Positions 28,266 through 37,401 are shown, counted from the first letter of the stretch. The stretch: 64,000 bases of DNA from an uncultured Bacteroides sp. (GCA_949294185.1 CASFGA010000004.1:1-64000), one strand, 5' to 3'. Program-made: numbers and translations. Notes: generated from the sequence alone by a model not told the origin.

Positions 28266-31200
28266 ATGGCATTGCGTAAAGTTATTAAAATAGCCTCTAT
28301 AACTTTGGCCTCACTTTTGGTGGTGATGGCGGCGGTTGTAGCGGTTGCCATTAACTTTGTGTTTACTTCGGAGAAGCTTACTCCGGTGGTGTTGCGGGTA
28401 GCAAACCAGTCGTTGGATGCAAAGCTTGACATGAAAAGTGTTGAGCTTACTTTCTTTTCGTCGTTTCCGCGCTTCGGCTTGAAGCTGACAGACGGTTCGC
28501 TGGTGTCGAAGGCGGTGCGTGACACACTGTGGGAAAAGACCGATTCGCTTGTGTCTTTCAAGAAGTGTGTGGTGGTCGTCAATCCCATAGCCTACTTGAA
28601 GGATAAGAAAATCAACCTTTATTATCTGGGGTTGGAGGATGCTGCCGTATATGCCTATAAGGATAAAAACGGAATAGCAAACTGGAATGTGGTGGCTGCC
28701 GATACTTCGGCTGTGGCTGATGTGGACACAATGCGTCAGGATACAGTGTCCGTAATCAGTGAAATCAACATCAATCGGGTCAGACTGAAACGGACAAATG
28801 TGACTTTTGACGACCGGGAAACTCGTGTTTATGCCAGTCTGAAGAACGCGAACCTGAATCTCCGCGCTTCTTTGAAGAAGGGGCATTCGAGGATGAAGCT
28901 ACAGTTTGACAACGAGAACCTGCTGTTCTGGCAGAATGACCAGTTGTTGGCAAATAGGATTTCGACCAAACTGGAGACGGGTCTGGATTTAAATCGTTCT
29001 ACCCGTACTTTGACACTGGATGATACGCGTCTGACTGTAAACGGGATAGAGTTTGATGTAAAGGGGACGGTAAGACGCGACACAGTTCATCGTGCCTTGG
29101 ATACGGATTTGTCTTACGGACTTCACGCTCCTTCATTGGAAACCGTGCTTCGCATGATTCCGGAAAGTGTGTTGAGAAAGGAGGAAGTGAAAGCCGAAGG
29201 GGAAGTAACGGCGGCCGGAACCCTGAAGGGATTTTACGGAAGAGAGCAGCTGCCGGCGGCGACACTGAAGGTGACCGTAAAGGATGCCTCTGCAAAATAT
29301 GTGCGGATGCCGTATGGAATCGACCATTTCGAGGCCGATTTTTATGCTTACATAGACCTGATGCGCCGTACACCCTCGTATGCCGACCTGAAGATCTTTC
29401 GTTTTCAGGGAGCGCATACAGATATATTGGCGGATGCCAAGATTCAAAATCTGTTGGGCGACTCGGACATTACATTCAACACGAGGTCTTCTGTCGATTT
29501 GACGTCGTTGGCCCAGACCTTTCCACTTCAGGCCGGTGTGTCGATAGAGGGAAAACTGGATGCGGATGTGCGTCTGCGCTGCCGTTTGTCTTCGCTGAAG
29601 AAGCAAGACTTGGGGCGTATCCGGATAGGAGGCAGGCTGAACATGAAAGAGCTTGCTTTGCGCGACACTACCAAGCGTTTTGAATTTACCGGCGATGCTT
29701 CACTGGACTTTGTGGGCAATGATTTTTTGGCTGCGCGGATGGACATAAATAAAATAAAGGTGCGTGCTCCGAAATTATCATCGGATATAGCCCACATGAA
29801 GGCTACTGTGAAATCGACGAATCCACAGGATACAACCCGGATTGTTCACGTGGAATGCAAGTTGGAAGTAAACCAGCTGAAAGGTGAATTGACGGACTCT
29901 ATGGCTGTTTTCTGCCGTAAAGCCAGTGCTACGGTGCGTCTCAAGCCACAGAAAGAAAGTCCGGAAAAGCCTCAGATAGACTTGTCGATGAGCACGGATA
30001 CCCTGTTCTGCCGCATGGGGGACATGAGAATCGGGATGGATAAAGGCGGCTTCGCTGTGACGGCCGATAAGGTACGCGATTCTTTGTGGATACCAAAAGG
30101 AATTATTGGCTTTAACCGCCTGACACTTCGCACGCCCCAATTTGCCTTGCCGATACGCATGCGCAAGACTTCGGTTACGGTGGGAAACCGTGCCATCACC
30201 TTGAGAAATGCCAGTATGCGTATAGGACGCTCGAATATCACGGCATCGGGAGCGGTGCACGACCTTTATGCATCGATGAAACATCACAAGACTTTGCGTG
30301 CCAATCTGGAGATAACCTCACGTAATCTGGATTGTAACCAGTTGATTAACTCATTGAACTTTCCTCAGGATACAGTGTCGGTGGAAATGGAGACGGACAC
30401 GGCGAGCAATGAGGCTCCTATGGAATTGTTTGTTATCCCGCGAAACATCGATTTTGAACTGCAGACCAATCTCCGGAAGGTGACTTACGGGAAGATGGTC
30501 TTTGAGAATGTGCGCGGAGCCGTGGATGTCCGCAATCAGGCTGTGCATCTGAAGAATCTTAGCATGAGGGGACTGGATGCCGATATGCATGCCACGTTGG
30601 TTTATCGTGCCAAGCGCAAGGAAAGAGGATATGCCGGATTCGACTTTCGGCTGAAGCGTATCAATATTGGGAAACTGGTTGACTTTGTTCCTTCGTTGGA
30701 CACGATTGTTCCGATGCTTCGTTCCTTCAAGGGAATGGTGGACTTTGATGCGGCTGCCGAGGCGGTGCTTGATTCGGCTCTGAACATACGGATTCCGTCT
30801 TTGCGTGCCGCCGTGCATATCAAGGGTGACAGTCTGGTGCTGATGGACGGGGAGACCTTTGCTGAAATATCAAAGAAGCTTTTGTTCAAGAACAAGGAGC
30901 GGAATGTGTTTGACAGCATTTCGGTTAACCTGACGGTAAACGACGGGAATGTGACTGTATATCCCTTTGTGGTGCAGATAGACCGCTATAAGGCGGCGGT
31001 GGGAGGCACCCAAGGCCTGGATATGAATTTTGATTATCATATATCGATACTTAAATCGCCTATTCCTTTCAAGCTGGGACTGAATATATCGGGAAATCTC
31101 GACGACATGAAATTCCGGTTGGGCAAGGCGAAATATAAGGATGATGTGACTCCGGTGGCCATCCGCAAGGTAGACAGTACCCGTATCAATATGGGGCGGA

Positions 31201-31268
31201 ACATTGTTCGTGACTTTGAGCGGGTGATGAGCCGCACGGGAGAACGCCTGCCTGCCCGAGCGGAATAG
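28266..31268 (+). CDS. AsmA-like envelope protein, 1000 residues
   Basis: One N-terminal membrane anchor (about 8-32, ITLASLLVVMAAVVAVAINFVF) is followed by a very long beta-strand-rich region. An AsmA-type N-terminal motif appears as LDMKSVELTFFSSFPRFGLKLTDGSL, and the C-terminal part (about 850-980) resembles the closing domain of AsmA and TamB relatives. Such repeating-beta-groove proteins are thought to move lipids between inner and outer membranes; for this one that is inference. Internal segments of alternating hydrophobic residues fit a long groove. It follows the small winged-helix gene by three bases. Confidence 0.85.
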   Translation: MALRKVIKIASITLASLLVVMAAVVAVAINFVFTSEKLTPVVLRVANQSLDAKLDMKSVELTFFSSFPRFGLKLTDGSLVSKAVRDTLWEKTDSLVSFKKCVVVVNPIAYLKDKKINLYYLGLEDAAVYAYKDKNGIANWNVVAADTSAVADVDTMRQDTVSVISEININRVRLKRTNVTFDDRETRVYASLKNANLNLRASLKKGHSRMKLQFDNENLLFWQNDQLLANRISTKLETGLDLNRSTRTLTLDDTRLTVNGIEFDVKGTVRRDTVHRALDTDLSYGLHAPSLETVLRMIPESVLRKEEVKAEGEVTAAGTLKGFYGREQLPAATLKVTVKDASAKYVRMPYGIDHFEADFYAYIDLMRRTPSYADLKIFRFQGAHTDILADAKIQNLLGDSDITFNTRSSVDLTSLAQTFPLQAGVSIEGKLDADVRLRCRLSSLKKQDLGRIRIGGRLNMKELALRDTTKRFEFTGDASLDFVGNDFLAARMDINKIKVRAPKLSSDIAHMKATVKSTNPQDTTRIVHVECKLEVNQLKGELTDSMAVFCRKASATVRLKPQKESPEKPQIDLSMSTDTLFCRMGDMRIGMDKGGFAVTADKVRDSLWIPKGIIGFNRLTLRTPQFALPIRMRKTSVTVGNRAITLRNASMRIGRSNITASGAVHDLYASMKHHKTLRANLEITSRNLDCNQLINSLNFPQDTVSVEMETDTASNEAPMELFVIPRNIDFELQTNLRKVTYGKMVFENVRGAVDVRNQAVHLKNLSMRGLDADMHATLVYRAKRKERGYAGFDFRLKRINIGKLVDFVPSLDTIVPMLRSFKGMVDFDAAAEAVLDSALNIRIPSLRAAVHIKGDSLVLMDGETFAEISKKLLFKNKERNVFDSISVNLTVNDGNVTVYPFVVQIDRYKAAVGGTQGLDMNFDYHISILKSPIPFKLGLNISGNLDDMKFRLGKAKYKDDVTPVAIRKVDSTRINMGRNIVRDFERVMSRTGERLPARAE

Positions 31269-31335
31269 GGACTGTCTGCCTGTCTTTGTGCGCTGAAAGC
31301 ATGCAGACGGGCGGAATGCCGGGTGTGTAGACGGA

Positions 31336-31395
31336 TTTCATGCAGTCGGAACTTCTTTTTTGTCTTGATGAAACGGAAGTTCCGACTGTATGAAA
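31336..31395 (+). terminator. Inverted repeat and terminator after the AsmA-like gene
   Basis: Arms 31336-31355 (TTTCATGCAGTCGGAACTTC) and 31376-31395 match at 19 of 20 positions, with one G-U wobble, and are followed by a run of seven T. A GATGAAAC copy sits in the loop. It lies 67 bases past the stop. Confidence 0.75.
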
Positions 31396-31435
31396 TTTTT
31401 TTGGTATAGATTATAGTTTCTTGTTGAACGGATGA

Positions 31436-32419
31436 ATGAGGGAAATGATGTTTTGTGAAGAAGGGTCGGTTGCGGCATGGGTGCGGATGGCAGGCGTATA
31501 CGGGCTGTTACGGCTCAGGCAGATGTTCCGTCTGCTGTGGGAAATCGGATTTGTGGGAAGCGCTCTGCTGCTGTTCTTTTGTGTCGGGGCGTTTTATGTT
31601 CTTGTGAAGGCTGACAATGGATGGGTTGTCTCTGCAGTTGCTTCCGGTCTGCTGTTTTATTGTCAGAATGAGCGCAGGGACAAGCCGTTTCTCGCTTTGC
31701 AGACAAAACGTTATCTGCCACTTTTGAGGGTGGAATACGCGTTGCTCAGCTTGCCTTTCTGGATGGAGGAACTGCTTAAAGGTCGGTTTTGGTGTGCCGC
31801 ACTGATATTTGCTGCCGCCATGCTGCTGCCTGGAACAAAGGCCGTCAGATGGAAGTCTGTTGCTGTTCCGCTGTCGTTTCTGTATAAAGGCGGGTTGGAA
31901 TACCTCCGCATGTTTCGCCTGTATGGCGTCATTTATTTATTGCTGTTGCTTGCCGCTTTTGTGGGCGGGCTGCACGGCAATGTACGGGTGGCAAAAGCCA
32001 TGCTGATTCTTTGGGAAATCGTTCAGGCTGCGGCGTATCTGTCTGTTCCGAAGTGTCTGGAGCTTGTGCTGTATAAGGATTATGCGGCCTTTCAAAGACA
32101 TCTTGTGCGGTCTTGCCTATGGAATGCGAGCGTTACTTCCTTGCCTTTTGCCGGCATCATGCTGTCTTTTTCCTTTGCTTGGGCAGATGTGCTCTTTTCA
32201 GTCTCAGCCGTAGCGGGGGCTGCATTGTATCTGTGGAATCTTGGGACGATTCGCCGGGTGGTTTCTTCTCCCGTGGAACTGGCGGTTTACCTCCTGGCTG
32301 TGTTGGTTCCGCTGTTTTTTTGTTCTTGTTTTTTTCCGCTTCTGCTCCTTCTTCTGCTGTTGATGGGCGGGGCGGTATGTATGTTTGTCAGAAATAGATT
32401 GTTGAAGATATGGAGTTGA
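31436..32419 (+). CDS. ABC transporter membrane protein (unclassified)
   Basis: This 327-residue protein is strongly hydrophobic, with about seven to eight membrane segments (for example 40-60, 120-137, 155-178, 220-245, 285-315). It has no recognisable catalytic motif. Its 3' end overlaps the ABC ATPase by ten bases, which is the only evidence for a transporter permease role. Two nearby ATGs (31436 and 31445) could be the start. The last part is very leucine-rich (FPLLLLLLLLMGG). No substrate can be named. Confidence 0.65.
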   Translation: MREMMFCEEGSVAAWVRMAGVYGLLRLRQMFRLLWEIGFVGSALLLFFCVGAFYVLVKADNGWVVSAVASGLLFYCQNERRDKPFLALQTKRYLPLLRVEYALLSLPFWMEELLKGRFWCAALIFAAAMLLPGTKAVRWKSVAVPLSFLYKGGLEYLRMFRLYGVIYLLLLLAAFVGGLHGNVRVAKAMLILWEIVQAAAYLSVPKCLELVLYKDYAAFQRHLVRSCLWNASVTSLPFAGIMLSFSFAWADVLFSVSAVAGAALYLWNLGTIRRVVSSPVELAVYLLAVLVPLFFCSCFFPLLLLLLLLMGGAVCMFVRNRLLKIWS

Positions 32420-33078
32420 TAAAGGTCAGCGGTTTGTCGAAATATTATGGAAAGCTGATAGTGCTGGACTGTCTGTCTGTTTCCTATGAGTCAGGTAGGA
32501 TTTACGGCTTGGCAGGTGAGAACGGAGCCGGAAAGACAACGCTTTTTGACTGTATCATGGGAATTTCCCGCTGTGAAGGAAGCATACAGAAAAAGGCCGG
32601 TCTGCGGATAGGATACCTGCCCGCTGAAAATTACTTCTATACGTTGGTGACGGGGTGGGAGTATATAGAGTTTTGCATGAAGGCCAAAGGAAAGTTTGTT
32701 GAGCGGAAAAAGATTGAAAGCCTGAACGAAACGTTTCAGCTTCCTTTGCACAGATACGCGTCGGAATATTCTACCGGCATGAAGAAGAAGTTGGCCTTGA
32801 TGGCGCTGCTGTTGCAGGACAATGATTTCTATATATTTGACGAGCCTTTCAATGGGGTGGACTTGTTTGGATGCATCCGTCTGAAGAAGATTATCCGGAC
32901 TTTGCAGGAGGAGGGCAAGACGGTATTGCTGTCTTCTCATCAGATAACGGTTTTGCATGAGCTGTGCGACTGCATAGACTATCTGGACAATCATGTCATT
33001 GCCAGAAGATATACGCACGAGTCAGTGGAAGAAATAGAGAAGGATATTCTTGCCGGTGCTTATAGTGCTTCCCGGTAA
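32410..33078 (+). CDS. ABC transporter ATP-binding protein
   Basis: This 222-residue nucleotide-binding domain has Walker A GENGAGKTT, a signature of variant form YSTGMKKKLALM (in place of LSGGQ), Walker B FYIFDEPFNGVD and switch histidine LLSSHQ. The STGM form is common in ATPases of export-type ABC systems such as CcmA/NatA relatives. It overlaps the membrane-protein gene and is probably translated with it. The operon would make a simple two-gene transporter. Confidence 0.88.
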   Translation: MELIKVSGLSKYYGKLIVLDCLSVSYESGRIYGLAGENGAGKTTLFDCIMGISRCEGSIQKKAGLRIGYLPAENYFYTLVTGWEYIEFCMKAKGKFVERKKIESLNETFQLPLHRYASEYSTGMKKKLALMALLLQDNDFYIFDEPFNGVDLFGCIRLKKIIRTLQEEGKTVLLSSHQITVLHELCDCIDYLDNHVIARRYTHESVEEIEKDILAGAYSASR

Positions 33079-33269
33079 GATTTCCGGCAGGAACATTTGG
33101 TCAGAGATGTGGAGCCTTCGGCCGTATATTCGTGTTGTGACTGCTGCCCGAAGGAGGAAAGGGAGGCTTCAATAGAGAAAGGGCGCGTAAAAATCCCTAT
33201 TTTTAGGTATTTCAAAATTCCCGGACAAGCCTTTACTTTGCCATATCAAATCAAAAGAAAGTAACAAGA

Positions 33270-33779
33270 ATGAAAAAGATTGGAATTTTTTATGGCTCTA
33301 CAACGGGTACAACAGAATCTGTGGCTCGTCTGATTGCGGAGAAGTTAGGGGTCAACGCATCGTCGGATGTATATGATGTGGGTAAAATGACGGCCGATCT
33401 GGCAGGAAGCTATGAAGCTCTGATTTTGGGAACCTCTACATGGGGGGATGGAGAACTGCAGGATGACTGGTATGATGGAATCAAAGTGTTGAAGGGCCTG
33501 AATCTGGCGGGTAAGATCGTCGCATTGTTCGGCTGTGGAGATTCGGAATCCTATCCGGATACGTTTTGCGACGGGATGGGAATCATTTATGAGAATCTGA
33601 AAGAAAGCGGATGCCATTTTGTTGGTGCTGTACCGGATGCCGGTTATACCTATAGCTCCTCTGTGGCTGTAATTGATGGTAAGTTTGTTGGCTTGGCTGT
33701 CGACGAAATGAATGAAAGTGACAAGACAGACAAGCGGGTAACCGAATGGACTGATATGCTGAAAGCAGATCTGGCCTGA
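33270..33779 (+). CDS. fldA: Flavodoxin (long-chain, FldA type)
   Basis: Flavodoxin is a small FMN electron carrier. The protein has 169 residues. The phosphate-binding loop is YGSTTGTTESVA (about 9-20). FMN-ring contacts are in STWGDGELQDDW (Trp about 57) and in the GCGDSESYPDTFCDG loop with its Tyr. The extra segment of long-chain flavodoxins is present (about 120-142). The upstream 190 bases hold only a weak inverted repeat (CCTTCGG at 33115, CCGAAGG at 33148) and a degenerate TTACTTTG box about 33 bases before the ATG. The DUF2023 gene follows 28 bases later. Confidence 0.94.
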   Translation: MKKIGIFYGSTTGTTESVARLIAEKLGVNASSDVYDVGKMTADLAGSYEALILGTSTWGDGELQDDWYDGIKVLKGLNLAGKIVALFGCGDSESYPDTFCDGMGIIYENLKESGCHFVGAVPDAGYTYSSSVAVIDGKFVGLAVDEMNESDKTDKRVTEWTDMLKADLA

Positions 33780-33807
33780 CAATGACAAATGATAAAAAGA
33801 AAGCCTT

Positions 33808-34176
33808 ATGCTCACATCCGATATACATCCGGCAGAATTGAAAGTCTTTTTGAATCATGTTTATGAATTTAAAAAAGGAGTCCGCCAAATGGTGCTGTAT
33901 ACGACAAACAAGCGGTATGAAGATTTTGCCGTCAGGCGCTTGAGGAATCAGCGCATCAGGTTTGTCATTCAGCCGGTAGACGACGAGCGGATCAACTTGT
34001 TTTTCGGCAAGGCGGAATGTATTGAAGCGATTCGGCTGATGGTTACCCGTCCGCTGAACATGCTTACTCCCGAAGAGGATTTTATACTGGGAGCCATGTT
34101 GGGATATGATATATGTGCCCAGTGTAAGCGCTATTGTGACCGTAAGGCCCGTAAAAACTGTTTGTTGAAAAGTTGA
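33808..34176 (+). CDS. DUF2023 protein with a C-terminal cysteine cluster
   Basis: The 122-residue protein matches, from memory, the DUF2023 family. It has a compact alpha/beta body (AELKVFLNHVYEFKKGVRQMVLYT) and a tail containing CAQCKRYCDRKARKNC, four cysteines in 16 residues that could bind a metal or an iron-sulphur centre. It lies 28 bases after flavodoxin on the same strand, so it may act with it in electron transfer. That link is inferred from position only. The function is unknown. Confidence 0.78.
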   Translation: MLTSDIHPAELKVFLNHVYEFKKGVRQMVLYTTNKRYEDFAVRRLRNQRIRFVIQPVDDERINLFFGKAECIEAIRLMVTRPLNMLTPEEDFILGAMLGYDICAQCKRYCDRKARKNCLLKS

Positions 34177-34210
34177 TTCGTGAGTAACCTCCCTTTTGAA
34201 TTTCATTGTA

Positions 34211-34218
34211 TATCTTTG
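34211..34218 (+). promoter_or_regulatory. -7 box directly before the DUF454 gene
   Basis: TATCTTTG matches TAnnTTTG and ends four bases before the ATG at 34223. The transcript would start at or just after the start codon. Confidence 0.4.
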
Positions 34219-34222
34219 CGCA

Positions 34223-34582
34223 ATGAAATTGATTTATCTGTCAATAGGCTCTCTTTCTTTAGTATTGGGCATTATAGGCATATTTCTGCCTGTTTTGCCC
34301 ACTACTCCTTTTCTGTTGCTTGCCGCCGCTTTGTTTTTCCGCAGTTCTCCACGTGCGTATGAATGGTTGCTCAACCACAGATATCTGGGTTTTTATGTGC
34401 GTAGTTTCAGGGAAGACAAGGCGATTCCTCTGCGTGCAAAAGTCATTGCCCTTTCACTGTTGTGGCTGACTGCACTTCATTGCATGGCGTTTGTCTTTGA
34501 CTCGTGGTGGCTGCGCGGACTGATGATGGCTGTTGCCATAGGGGTAACGGTTTATCTGTCTTCCTTTAAGACAAGGCGCTGA
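34223..34582 (+). CDS. DUF454 (YbaN-like) small membrane protein
   Basis: This is a 119-residue inner-membrane protein. The family signature GIIGIFLPVLPTTPFLLLAAALFFRSSP sits in the first 50 residues, with SFREDKAIPLRAKV in the cytoplasmic loop. Three to four membrane segments are seen (about 1-20, 22-42, 72-90, 95-112). ATG 34223 is chosen because the family starts close to this methionine; an upstream ATG at 34196 would add nine residues. The function of the family is unknown. It converges with the kinase gene (11-base gap). Confidence 0.88.
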   Translation: MKLIYLSIGSLSLVLGIIGIFLPVLPTTPFLLLAAALFFRSSPRAYEWLLNHRYLGFYVRSFREDKAIPLRAKVIALSLLWLTALHCMAFVFDSWWLRGLMMAVAIGVTVYLSSFKTRR

Positions 34583-34593
34583 CTGTTTTCCGG

Positions 34594-35589
34594 TTATTCC
34601 ACCAGTTCATAGCTGCTTATCTGGATAGGCATGTCCAGATTGTGTATGACTTTTTCCAACATGATTCCTTCCAGATTGTTGTATTCGTAACCGAATGTGG
34701 CACGTATGCCTTGCAGAATAAACTGCGTGGCGCGGTCTAACGCAATCGGCAAACTGTCTCCCTGCATCAGCGAGCCCGTGATAACGCTTGTAAACGTATC
34801 TCCTGTACCCGGATAATGGGCGGGCAGATACGGGCAGGTGACTTTCCAGTAGCGGTTTCCTATGCGGTTATAGGCATAGACAGAGGTCATGTGAGGATTG
34901 TCAGCTACGGGAACACTGGTGACGATTACGATTCCCGGCCCTTTTTGTGAGAGTGATTTCAGGGCAGGCTTCAGCTCTTCGTCTGTCACGACAGGTTGGT
35001 AAGGCTGTTCCAACAGCTGGAACATTTCCGTCAGATTCGGGGTAATGATGTCGGCATGGCAGATAAGTGTCCTCATCTCTATGACCATCTTTTCGGATAT
35101 ACCTTTATATAGACTGCCGTTGTCGCCTAAAACGGGGTCGACTACAACGAGATCCGTCGGCCTCCTGAACTTGCGTATGAAATCCTTTACAATCTGCGCC
35201 TGATGGGGTGAACCCAGATAACCGGTATAAAAGGTGTCAAAACGGATGTTCAGCTTTTCCCAATTCTCAATGATGTGCTTCATTTCGTCGGTCAGGTCGA
35301 GAAAAGAGTAGGTGGGATACTGTGTATGTGTAGACAATACCGCGGTGGGCAGCGGGCAGACCTGGAATCCCATGGAGGAAAGGATGGGGATGACAGCCAT
35401 CAGCGATACGCGTCCCACTCCGGAAAGGTCGTGCACAGCCACTATTTTCTTAGTCTGGTTCTGAAACAGCACATTGGGCTTGTGAGGGGTTTCCCCTGTC
35501 TTTTTGTGCTTGTTCTTCTGTGCTTGTTCCCATGCCGCCTTGCGGGCCTGATACGCTTCGTATTGTCTTTCTATATAATTGTCTGCCAT
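34594..35589 (-). CDS. Pyridoxal/pyridoxamine kinase-like protein (PfkB fold)
   Basis: The 331-residue protein has a ribokinase-fold core starting near residue 48 (KKIVAVHDLSGVGRVSLM). The core contains AVLSTHTQYPTYSFLDLT, VVVDPVLGDNGSLY, ITPNLTEMFQLL and the ATP/anion-hole GTGDTFTSVI with catalytic Asp. These match PdxK/PdxY kinases that phosphorylate vitamin B6 vitamers. The N-terminal 45 residues are charged and helical (YEAYQARKAAWEQAQKNKHKK), absent from E. coli PdxY. ATG 35589 is chosen over a codon at 35625 that adds twelve residues overlapping the promoter region. Confidence 0.85.
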   Translation of the reverse strand: MADNYIERQYEAYQARKAAWEQAQKNKHKKTGETPHKPNVLFQNQTKKIVAVHDLSGVGRVSLMAVIPILSSMGFQVCPLPTAVLSTHTQYPTYSFLDLTDEMKHIIENWEKLNIRFDTFYTGYLGSPHQAQIVKDFIRKFRRPTDLVVVDPVLGDNGSLYKGISEKMVIEMRTLICHADIITPNLTEMFQLLEQPYQPVVTDEELKPALKSLSQKGPGIVIVTSVPVADNPHMTSVYAYNRIGNRYWKVTCPYLPAHYPGTGDTFTSVITGSLMQGDSLPIALDRATQFILQGIRATFGYEYNNLEGIMLEKVIHNLDMPIQISSYELVE

Positions 35590-35614
35590 AAAAAGGGTTT
35601 CATTAGGATATCTG

Positions 35615-35622
35615 CAAATATA
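35615..35622 (-). promoter_or_regulatory. Promoter of the kinase gene, -7 box
   Basis: TATATTTG on the minus strand, 26 bases upstream of the ATG at 35589. No clear -33 box was found. Confidence 0.5.
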
Positions 35623-35779
35623 CAAAAAATATCCATACGGCTTTGTCTTTCCCGTCGGTTTGTTCCTCTGTGGTCTTGATGCGGTTTCATTTGTGCAGAC
35701 AAAAATATCATCAGAATGAAACTTTTGTTTTTTGCGGGCAAGAAAATGGAATCAAAGGATGAAATTCACGGAATTTAAT

Positions 35780-35787
35780 TATATTTG
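35780..35787 (+). promoter_or_regulatory. Promoter of the POT transporter gene, -7 box
   Basis: TATATTTG lies 45 bases upstream of the ATG at 35832. The rest of the 240-base gap (35590-35831) holds several ATGAAA-type motifs but no gene. Confidence 0.55.
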
Positions 35788-35831
35788 CACCTAATAACAC
35801 TATAATACTAACTTAAAATCTTCATTAACTT

Positions 35832-37346
35832 ATGTTCAACAAACATCCAAAAGGATTGGTGGCAGCATCGTTGGCTAACTTGGGGGAACGTTTTGGGTTT
35901 TATACCATGATGGCGATACTGGTGCTTTTCCTGCAAGCAAAGTTTGCTTTAAGTCCGAAAGAAGCCGGACTGATTTATTCTACATTTTATTTTTCTATCT
36001 ACATCTTGGCTTTGGTGGGAGGAATCATTGCCGACCGGACTCACAATTACAAGACAACCATTCTCGCCGGAATCGTGCTGATGGCCGCGGGGTATGTCAT
36101 ACTGGCTATTCCCTCGGAAGCTACGGCGGCAAACAAGGTTATGCTGCTGACAGTCACCTGTGCGGCCTTGTTTATCATCGCTTTTGGTAACGGACTGTTC
36201 AAGGGAAACCTTCAGGCTCTGGTGGGGCAGATGTATGACAATCCGCAATATGCCAGTATGAGAGACTCGGGTTTCTCCTTGTTCTATATGTTTATTAATA
36301 TAGGTGCCATTTTCGCTCCTCCTGCTGCGGTTGGCGTTCGCAATTGGTGGCTGGCCCATAATGGCTTTGCTTATAATGCTGATCTGCCCGCCTTGTGTCA
36401 CGGTTATCTGGACGGAACGTTGCAGCCGCAGGCGGCAGAAACTTTCCGTACTTTGGCGTCTCAGGTCAGCGGACAGACGGTAACGGATTTTGATTCGTTT
36501 GCGCATGCATATCTGAATGTGTTTTCCACCGGTTTCCACTATGCGTTTGCCGTGGCCATCATTGCTATGCTGGTTTCGTTGACCATCTATGTGGTCAACA
36601 AACGCCGTTTTCCCGATCCTTCCTTGAAGGAAGCGTCGGTTAAAGGTGGAGCGGCTGCCATGGAGATGAGTCCGCAAGAGGTGAAACAGCGTATTTTGGC
36701 TTTGTTTGCCGTGTTCGGAGTGGTGATTTTCTTTTGGTTTTCATTCCATCAGAACGGACTTACGCTGACTCTCTTTGCGAAGGAATATACGGAACTCAGC
36801 CTGTTTGGCATGCCGATTACAGCCGAACTGTTCCAGTCGTTGAATCCGTTCTTCGTTGTGTTCCTTACTCCGTTGGTGATGGCTGTATTTGCCCGTCAGC
36901 GTGCTCGTGGAAAAGAACCCTCTACTCCTAAGAAGATAGCTATCGGTATGGGTATCGCGGCTACGGGATTCGTCATTATGGCTTTAGGCTCTTATTTTGG
37001 TAACTTGCCGCTTCATGCAGACATCGTGGCTGCCGGAACCTCTCCGGTCAAGGTTACTCCGCTTCTGCTGATGGCTACTTATCTGGTGCTGACCATTGCC
37101 GAACTTTATATTTCTCCGCTTGGCATTTCGTTTGTGTCGAAAGTGGCTCCTCCAAAATATCAAGGCATCATGCAGGGAGGATGGTTGGGTGCTACAGCCG
37201 TAGGAAACCAGCTGCTGTTTATCGGAGCCGTGTTGTATGAATCGATTCCTATATGGATGACATGGACTGTATTTGTCGTTGCGTGCTGTATCTCCATGTT
37301 TACCATGCTCTTTATGCTGAAATGGTTGGAGAGGGTGGCTAAATAA
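35832..37346 (+). CDS. POT/PTR-family proton-coupled peptide transporter
   Basis: This 504-residue inner-membrane transporter of the major facilitator superfamily has about 14 membrane helices. The POT signatures are LGERFGFYTMMAILVLFL in helix 1 and GGIIADRTHNYKTTILAG between helices 2 and 3, with KGNLQALVGQMYD in the middle. The helix-1 motif is normally ExxER; here it is NxxER (Asn16, Glu19, Arg20), so the first acidic residue is missing. Import of di- or tripeptides with protons is the family role. The real substrate may differ because of this change. The gene is single, behind its own promoter. Confidence 0.9.
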   Translation: MFNKHPKGLVAASLANLGERFGFYTMMAILVLFLQAKFALSPKEAGLIYSTFYFSIYILALVGGIIADRTHNYKTTILAGIVLMAAGYVILAIPSEATAANKVMLLTVTCAALFIIAFGNGLFKGNLQALVGQMYDNPQYASMRDSGFSLFYMFINIGAIFAPPAAVGVRNWWLAHNGFAYNADLPALCHGYLDGTLQPQAAETFRTLASQVSGQTVTDFDSFAHAYLNVFSTGFHYAFAVAIIAMLVSLTIYVVNKRRFPDPSLKEASVKGGAAAMEMSPQEVKQRILALFAVFGVVIFFWFSFHQNGLTLTLFAKEYTELSLFGMPITAELFQSLNPFFVVFLTPLVMAVFARQRARGKEPSTPKKIAIGMGIAATGFVIMALGSYFGNLPLHADIVAAGTSPVKVTPLLLMATYLVLTIAELYISPLGISFVSKVAPPKYQGIMQGGWLGATAVGNQLLFIGAVLYESIPIWMTWTVFVVACCISMFTMLFMLKWLERVAK

Positions 37347-37401
37347 AATTTTAGGCTGTCAGAACAAAGACTGTTTTTGCCTGTTGTAACAGCTTTTTCA
37401 C

